Source: Beroe ovata
Lineage: Eukaryota > Ctenophora > Nuda > Beroida > Beroidae
Reading direction: 5' to 3'
Assembly (NCBI GenBank): GCA_946803715.1
Contig: CAMPET010000328.1
Span: 9,911 to 33,933, forward strand
DNA length: 24,023 nucleotides
Made by a program: the position numbers and the translations under genes. Below, in pieces: positions 14,601 through 23,600 of this stretch. Position 1 is the stretch's first letter. Each line of letters starts with the position of its first letter. The notes under the pieces are model-generated. The model worked only from the letters and a program-made list of their open reading frames with translations, did not search any database and was not told the origin of the DNA.

Positions 14601-17600
14601 AAAACACTGGAATCAGAAAATAATTGATGATTGAAGATATCTTGAATTCTATTCTGGTATTCTAAAAATCTTGATCATAAACGGCTAAATTGTTTTCATG
14701 TCATGATGTTTGTAATGGGTTCTCTCCCCTTTCAAAACATTTCTCTTTCAGTCGTTTGCAGAGGTTGGAAAGATGGTTGTTGCAAGTTCAAACTCTGCCG
14801 ATCGGAACTCGGCATTTTCAAACTACGGAAAGTGTGTCGATATCTGGGCTCCAGGTGACTACGGTTGAATCAGCATGGATAAGAAAATGGAGCTGGCTTT
14901 GCGCCAAAAATTATGAATTTCTATGCATAAGTCACGTTTCATCACTCTTTCTTGTACAGCTCTTGTTCGTACCATCTTGCAAAGATTTGTTTACCATCAT
15001 GCCGTGTCAGGTGAGAGTGTCACCGTTGCCGGGGTAACAGATGACACAAGCACTGCAACAGCGAGCAGCACTGTGTTCGCTGCAGCAGCGGTAGCAGGGA
15101 CAGCCATAGATGCGCTCATCACCATGCGAGAGGTGAGTGGGAAGTGAGAGGTGAGTGGGAAGTGAGAGGTGAGGGGTGAGTGGAAGGTGAGTGAAAAGAG
15201 GAGAGTGAAGGTGAGAGTGATGAGCAAACAGGGAAAATCGGGGGGAAGAGACTTCCAGGGAAGAGAAAGGTGGGTCCCGCAAAAACACGCCTCTCCACAA
15301 ACAAACTACAAACTCCGCAATAGGTTGGAGACGTGGATGTGCTGAAGGCGACAATGCTGAGCCGCGCAACACGTGGAAAGCTGAAGTTGGACGGGGCGGT
15401 AGCTTTGACCACGGTAAACCGTCTCCTCTTCGATATTTGCCCCTGTGAGTATGTTGTGATCTCGTCCTGCGAACGTCTCCATCAGGAATCACAAGTAAAC
15501 TCAGTAAATTAGACCCAGGGTTTAACAGCCGCATACATGAAAATCTGTGTGATTAGTAACCATGTTAACCCGTTGTCAGATTACAAACGACCAGACAACG
15601 GCAAATGTTACGTCGCTCAAACTACTGATCTGGGCAGGCAGCTAGGTGAAAATGGAACAGTTGCAAAGAGCGTGGTTACTTTCGACGAGATGGGATACAC
15701 ATACTTCGACGAGTGTATCACTGTGTTGGTATTCGAGTCATCGGAGACAAGAACACGGGTCCTGGCTTCGCATACAACGTGAGTCTGGGAATGCAGGACG
15801 ACACGATTCACCTTGGTAACCACGTGTCGCATCACTTTGGTAAATGGTAATCACGTGACATATCACCCACGTGAACACGTGATATTTCCACCACGTGATG
15901 TCACCATGGTGACATTATCACCATCCGCTCTTTGTTTTCAGGTCAGAAGTCACCGGAGCCCAAGAAACAATCTTTACGATCAACACAACATATCACGTGA
16001 TCACGCTGTCCCCTGGCCCCGCCATCTCGATTGATGGACAAGCCCTCGACTTGTCCGAGTTCGAGTTCCATTCGCCCTCCGACGAAGATGAATATTTCTA
16101 TATTATTCGTCAGGATATCGAGATTCGAACTCAGATTGATGACGAGAGATTCGTCCCCATCATAACCGTCTTCCTCCCTAAGAATGTTACGGTGAGACTA
16201 AATTTCCATAATCACGGTTTCGGGTTTGTGGGGTCAGGGGTATTAGGACTTCGTGTAGGAAAGATCATTATAATAGATGGATTAAGGTTCAATCCGTAGC
16301 CCAATTATACAACTCTTATAATCTCTTGATAACACAAGTCAAGTGTTGGGGTTGCTGTTTCCAGGTTGCATATGACGGTCACCAGCAGATAAGAGTTATG
16401 GTCGATGTGGACACATTCAGAGATAAAACTGCCGGTCTCTGTGGATTCATGGACAACAGGTGATATATTCTATAAAGTAGGGCGAGCCTAAAACTACGGC
16501 AACTACAGAAGGTACATAGGAAATTTAGGTTGTACCCAATATTGTGGGTAGGAGTGAATATAGCAGCGGGAATAATCGAATTCTAAACTTTGGTCAACTT
16601 GGTCATGTGAATCATGGGTTCGAATACTTTATCAACCAATCATCACTCTTCCTCCCAGTCACGTGAAGGAGTTTGTAGATCGTCATGGTAACGATATGGA
16701 GTTCACATACAGAGCGAACAAGAACAAGTTTATAACAGAGTGGACGGAGGAGGAGGGGGAAGATTGCATGGTAATTATAGTGCAGGAACTAGGGAATAAT
16801 TGATTAATAAGAAGATATACAGATTATAATACGACCCCCAATCTAATCGATTCAATTCAGTCCCACTGATGTGTTCGATCCACTTTCTATAATCGCTAAG
16901 TGACCACGTTGATTCGTACTTCAGGACAGAATTGTGGAGAAGTGTGACGAAGAAAAGTGTGCCCGGACCGCTGAGGAAGTGTGCTATCCGCTGAGGAATG
17001 AAACAGGTACAATTAATTAATTAATTATGTGACGAGTCTTACCGATTGTTGGATAGTAACTTATGGGACAATAACTAGGATAAAATGTATGCTTAGATCT
17101 TCAAGGAAACACGACATGGCTAGAATTCCATCATAAATCGATTTAGCGGCAAAAATTCAAAGGGATCACTGGTAATTGTATCAAAAAGGACACGCCCCAA
17201 TTCGTGACTCTATCTATAACCTTTACAGGTGTATTCAGTGAGTGTTTCGACAAGCTGGACCCATCTAATTGGTTCTCTAACTGTGTGGAAGCAGTGACTA
17301 ACTGCTGTTGCATGGGTAAGACAATCATGATTATATCTGTGATAGATCAGTTAGGTACTTCTGTCTTGGGTAGGATATCTAGTGGGCATTCACTCCCATG
17401 ATACCTACACGATGACATTTACAGAGATGCCTATCAAAGAGTGCACATGTACTGAGGAGATGAAATACTGGTGGGCTGCGCTGCTCGAGGGATGTACCGC
17501 CACAAGACCTTGCGGTAAGTTGCTAAGCAACATCACTGTCAAGCAACACTTAGCAACACAAATGTGAGCAACACTCCACACTCAGATACGCCGTGCAAGA

Positions 17601-20600
17601 AGCCAACCACTGATCCTGAATGCTTAGACGACTCTGCGAGTTTGATTGACTTCTTCTACAAAGACTCAATCCTCTATACGCCAATAGGTGGGTTGAAGGA
17701 TGGTAATTAAATTCAATTTCAAAAGTAGTAGGTATATGCTCTGATTTAGTTCCCCCTGATTTAGTTCCCCCTGATTTATTTCCCTCTATTTCTGCAGACG
17801 AATGTCACTACGTGGATCAACATGATAGTGTCGAGTGCATGCATGACGGATCTTGGAATGCAGCTCCTTCAAACTGCAAGGGTAAGAATCCAGGAATTCG
17901 AGGATTTATTGGAAACTGGAATTCTCCCAGTTTTGATAGGTATCGCTATCGTGACTATAAATCTTCCAGCGTTGATAGTTTGATAGTTATAATGACTCAC
18001 AGAATTGCAGTTAGGATTGCGACTAAATCTCTAATCCCTCCCAGTGAAAATGTGTGACGAACCAGCGGTGACAGACCTGACAGAGATAACGATGGGAGAG
18101 AATCTCGAATACATGTGCGGTGACAAGGTAAGGAGAAAGATAATATCATTATCTCGAAATTGCCGAGATAGGTAGATTCTACTCTGCACTCTTCGAGAGC
18201 GCGAGTACCCCTTCCTCTAATCAACCACCCCCTCTCAAATCAACGCGTCAATTTAATTCATCTCCGATTTTAAGTTCTCTAACTTAGTCCTCTAATCATT
18301 CCTTCCTAATCCAATCCCCTCCCTCCTAACAGGTAGAGTACTCGTGTGTAAAGACACCGTGCGACTGTAACTGCTACTCCCTCATTGGGGACGCTGTCAG
18401 TCACTGCGCGTCAAATGGACAGAGGACTGCAAACTGGACAGTACAACCTCCCACATGCACGTGTAAGTTGGAGTTTCCATGTCATGGGATCCATGACTAC
18501 CAAATACATTGGGATACGGTCAGTTAGGCACTATTCGGGCACGCCGCGCGGTACACACCAAAAATCGTTGCTCACGAGTAGAAAGATCTAATCCCACAAT
18601 TTCAGTGAATCACTGCAGTAAGCCGCTACCGCCTACTGTTGATCACAGGATTACCTCAGATCAGCCTCTTTCGTGGATCTCAAACGAGGTTTAGTCAACA
18701 GTAAATTAAAATTCCACGATACTCCTTCATAAAAAAGGCGAAGGAAAGCCGAAAGTTTTAATGAAACTATAAAGTTCATACCTTCGAAATGAACATTAGT
18801 TCAATGACCACGTGCACTTCTCCTAGGAGACACTTGACACATCATGTTGTCATGGCAAGGCACAGTTTGCGTGTCACGAGTGTTACGAATTACATGGGGA
18901 GGCAGAGTTGACGTGCTGCAACAACAAGTGGGGAGCGGGATTAGAATACCCTGAGTGTAGATGTGAGTGTTGACACCACTCACTCTGACACCACAACCTT
19001 CAAGTACAGTGCACACTGACACCACTTCACATTGACGCCTGACACCATTTCATGCTGACACCACTACTGCACGCTGACACCACTACATACAAAGCGTTTA
19101 TCACACACTGACACCACTTTGACACCACTCAGTGAAGCAGTGCGAGGACCCAGCTCTGGAGGTGGAGCAGAGTGGTGACGCTCATCTTGTGGTAACGGCC
19201 CCGGAAACCTCCTGTTCCAGTACGATCACTTACTCCTGCAGTAGCTCATGCTATGAGGTGAGCCATGATAAGATGGTAGCAGTGAAGTGAGTATTTAGGC
19301 GAGACTTCACGATTGTTGTCACCGCGTGTAATGGTAAGAGTGGTTATGTGCTTAGCCTTGCGAACACGGTGGAGATCCTCGCTGTAGGTGCGGCTAGTTA
19401 AACAAGGATTCGAAACCGTGGGGTTCCGCACAGACCACTCTGGTGCTTCTTTAGACACTCACTATGAGAGTGAAGCTCTTGCTTTCACAATTCGTAAATC
19501 AAGAAATCTCGTCCGTCTAAACGTTATAAACGTATAACTAAACGTCTAAACCTCTAAACGTATAAACGTCTAAACGTATAACTGTCTTGCACTGATCTAC
19601 GCCCCCCTAAGATTTCAGGATCTGTGAGCAGGACTTGTCAGCCTGACGGGACGTGGAGCGGTGCTCTCCCTACCTGTGTCAAGAGAAAGTGCCCGCCTGT
19701 CACCAGCTATGAAAACGGGGTATACCTGCTGGAGGGAGCGATCGTGGAACAAGGTTTGTTCATCCAACATTCGAATAGGGGGGGGGCATTTTGAGACTCC
19801 TGTTCCACTTTGAAACTGAAAATAGTACCTATCTGAAAAGGATCAAGAGTAGAAATCATGTTCCCTTGATTTCTGCAAGAAGTTAACATCAACTAAGTAT
19901 CCCTCTTCTTTCATAAGTAGGGGAACCGTTATCAGTTATCGCATTATTATTCAACTAGCTCAATATGAAATCAGTCAAAATTCCAATTCCTTCAAAGTTG
20001 TGAGGATTGAAATCGCATGGCAGATAGCTCATCAGGAAAGCGAGATAGACTTAGAATTTGATCGGGAATCGATTCAGCGTCCAAAAATACGTAGGAATGG
20101 ATGGTTATTGTATTGAAATTGAGCAAAAAAATTTTCTGATTTTGGTGCGTCCCATTGATTTTCGTGTTTTGCACTGTTTGGCCCTATCTCGCTGTCTTTT
20201 GACCTAACATCTCAATGGAAATCAAAACTTAACTCGATTCCTTCATAAACACAACTCACAGGCTCAATCCTGGAATGTGGCGACACAATCGGCACCAAAT
20301 GTAACGACTGTCACTGGCCATGCGCGAGCACGTGTGAACGCACGTGCAAATGGAACGGAACACACACGGAATGGAGCAACAACGAACCGAGATGTGCAGT
20401 TTTCCAGTGCGAGCAACGTGACATTAGCAACGCCATGGTTGTTAGCAACAAAGGTACCGGTTGCTTTGGTAACATTGAGATAAGATGCGGGCTGCAATAA
20501 TTGCAACCTGCAAACGTAACTCATATGTCTCATATCAGGACCTCTCAAGTGTGGCGAGAGCTCCAATGCAACCTGTAATACGTGTTACAAGCAGATGTCC

Positions 20601-23600
20601 GGGAATAATGTCAGGAAATGTAACGCACCCGTAACGAACGAAACATGTCCGATAACGGATGTTGACGGAATTTACGACGGAGAGGAAATCGAGTGTGTCA
20701 AGATGTCTTGCCCGGAGTTGGTCATCGGTGACCACGTGAGAATCAAGGAGAAAAAGTGTTCCAACGACTTCGATTGTGATTGTCGGATCACGTTCGAGTG
20801 TGATTCCGATTGCTATCGTATGATCGGAGAACCGATCCTGTCGTGCGATGGTTTTGGGTGGGATCACGAAGTTCCGAAATGTGAGATAAAAACATGCGAG
20901 TTCGTGAAACCAGACTTCTCGCGGGAATACAACTATTACGAAGCGTGGCAACCGGGCGGTTGCTATTTTGAAAGGGAAGGTGTGAGGGTGACAGAGGAAA
21001 CGGTGTTGCAGTGTGGGGATATCATGCATGTCAAGGTTAGTTCCATCGAGGGGAAAATATGTTGAGTTCTCCCAGTTCTTTAACTTGCCTACTTTATTCC
21101 GAGAACAGAGCAATTATACATCTCATGAGCAAAGCATATGAACGTTCCAACACATCATCAGAATAATTTTCACCTCTTATCTTATCACCAAAAACAGATT
21201 ACATGTGTTCAATCCTCTTACCTCTCATCAGGCTAATCACAGCGAATGTTACCACGTGTGTAACAATGACAGACTCCTCTGCCAGCCTGATGGACAGTGG
21301 AACTTGACGGAGGCGTTCTTCCCGAGCTGTATGTACATGAACTGCGAGGAACCGCCCAAAGTCGCCAACGCCCACTTAGTGAGCAATCCTCATGGCGGCA
21401 AATTCAACTGCACGACTGAGTTGGAATACGAGTGTGATCCCTGCTATAAGCATGTGGGTGGCGATCTAAAGAGGAGATGTGTGGGGAAAGATCTCGCGGA
21501 GTCCCCTGACGGCGCGTGGACGGGAGAGCCGCCAATCTGCGAGAAGATGGCGTGTTCGCAGGATAACTTTGCAGCGGTTGCCAATGCAACGGTAAACATT
21601 ACCGATAAGAGCTGTGGAGGGAAGCTGGTGTACAAGTGTAACAAATGTAGCATTCTAGTGGGGACAGACGAGCACCAGTGCAGTCACACAGACCTGGAGA
21701 TATTTGAAGTGAACTGGGACATCCCGACGCCACCTCGATGCGAGCCTATCTGCTGCCCGGCGATACCTTCAGACAACGCCACCGGCGCGAGGTATATCCA
21801 CGGCACACATGCCATGGCGGATAAGTGTGGCGACAACTACGTGTGTCAGGAAGTAGAGGCGAGGTGTGGCGAGTGTTACGAGTACAAAACAGCGGAGGGG
21901 GCGGTGGACCACGCCCCCACGCGGACCTGCATGAAGGACGGCGGGGAGGGGTATTGGAGTAACGCGGACAAGGTGTGCACGATGAAAGAGTGTGAAGTGG
22001 GAGTGATCCCACCTGATCATCACCTCCATTACAGCAGTGATGACGTCATCACCAGCGCACAGTGTCGGGATACAATCGGAGTTGAGTGTGATTGCTGCTA
22101 CAAGATATCAGACACCTCTCTCCGTGAGGATCTAACTTGTCTACCCACCAAACTCTGGGACAAGGAGCTGCCGACATGCACGCCCATCTCATGCCCCACC
22201 CCTCCCTCAATTGATAACGGGAGTTTCACACCCATCACCAAGGTCAGTTCTTCATGCACGTGCGGAACCGTGACGTACACGTGTGACCAGTGTTACAGAC
22301 TTGTGGGCGCCGCTACTCTGACCTGCACAGCTGACGGCACACAGGGGCACTGGAGCGATGAGCCACCTGTGTGTGAACCAGTGTGTTGTGAGCCACTCAC
22401 GGAGCCCATTGATGACATCACCGGGCAGACAAGCACGACGTACTCCTTTAGAAAACCTGCCATCAAAATCACCGTGCCGTATAATGAGATGTCGGTAATT
22501 GAGCATTATGCCACGTGTGAGGATAATCATGTGTGTCAAGTTATTGATGCAGAGTGTGGCGAGTGTTTTGAGTACACGGGAGAGGCAGATTTCCGCATGG
22601 AAAACGGTAGGAAACACCCTCCCTCAAAATACTGCGAGAAACGGGATAAAAACGGGAATGATGTAGGGAGGTGGACGAATAGGGACGAGGTTTGTTCTTT
22701 GAAAAAGTGCGAATACCGAGAGCTTGGCGAGGAAAACCACGCCCATTATCCCGACGTTTACACCAGCGATAGCACGTCACACTGCCTGAGCACTGTAACC
22801 GTGACATGCGATGAATGCTACGAACTTGACGATGGTTCTCGCTCGGAAACACACACGTGTCAGACAGATAAAACGTGGGACCACGCCCTTCCCACGTGTC
22901 GGAAATCACAATGTCCATCCCCTCCCTCGGTGGATCACTGCAGTTTCAAACCGGGTGAGAACTTGTGCGGAGGCGCACGGGAGTTGGATTGTGACGAGTG
23001 TTATTATCACGACTCCTGTAATAAAGTTGGGGCAGAAGAAGTGGCGGTGAGGTGTGAATACAACAAAACGTGGTCCTGGGCGATGAGTAAGCCACCGGTG
23101 GTGAGGGTCAGGGAGTGTGACCCTGCCCCCGAAATCGAGAATGGAGATGTTGATGTTACCGGAACGAAATGTGGGGATTTGGCGCGCTACACTTGCAACA
23201 GGTTGGTAGTTAAAACGCATTTTTTGTATTGTTACTCTGTTATGTGGATATTTTGCAGGCCGTTCTCTTTTCTCCTCCCTGAATGAAAGTTCACTCATTT
23301 TCCCGAAAAAATAATTGATTGAAATAACTCATCAACTCACCTTTCTCTAACCTCTCCGTAGGTGCCACAAATTCTCGCACAAATCAGCGTGTCTATGCGA
23401 GAAGAGGAGATGTATTCCCGACCCGGCGGATTGTACACGTGGAATGTGGAACGAAACCGCTCCCACGTGTGAGAAAATCACGTGTCCGGTGTTACCAGAC
23501 CCACCTACGCATGGTCGAGTAGTGTCGTCCAGTACTGATTGCGATGGCCAGGTACCTGGAAAGTGGACGATGTAGTGTGTGTTTAGTGTTGTCTATGACA

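Larger units (their letters stand above)
13786..15343 (+). repeat. Long direct repeat, right copy (probable contig start)
   Basis: It begins immediately after the N, matches 12228-13784 and continues seamlessly into unique exon 8 sequence. This copy carries the intact exons 4-8. Confidence 0.9.

Noticed and set aside
13765-15444. A genuine tandem exon duplication giving two pseudo-active-site regions
   Set aside because: The left copy breaks inside exon 8 at an N, so translating both copies in series would not give a continuous fold. Near-identity including introns argues for assembly overlap.
15747-15800. A second frame reading G-I-R-V-I-G-D-K-N-T-G-P-G at the end of gene B exon 9, suggesting a frameshift
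   Set aside because: Upstream it becomes non-protein-like, whereas the chosen frame joins exon 10 in phase and continues the VWD pattern.
18801-19025. Minus-strand open frame over the TGACACCACT repeat
   Set aside because: Repeat-derived and overlapping a CCP exon on the other strand; no initiation context or domain.
20535-21113. 192-codon open frame on the minus strand
   Set aside because: It lies antisense to the Cys-rich CCP exon at 20539-21035, and its composition is what antisense of these modules gives. No domain was recognised.
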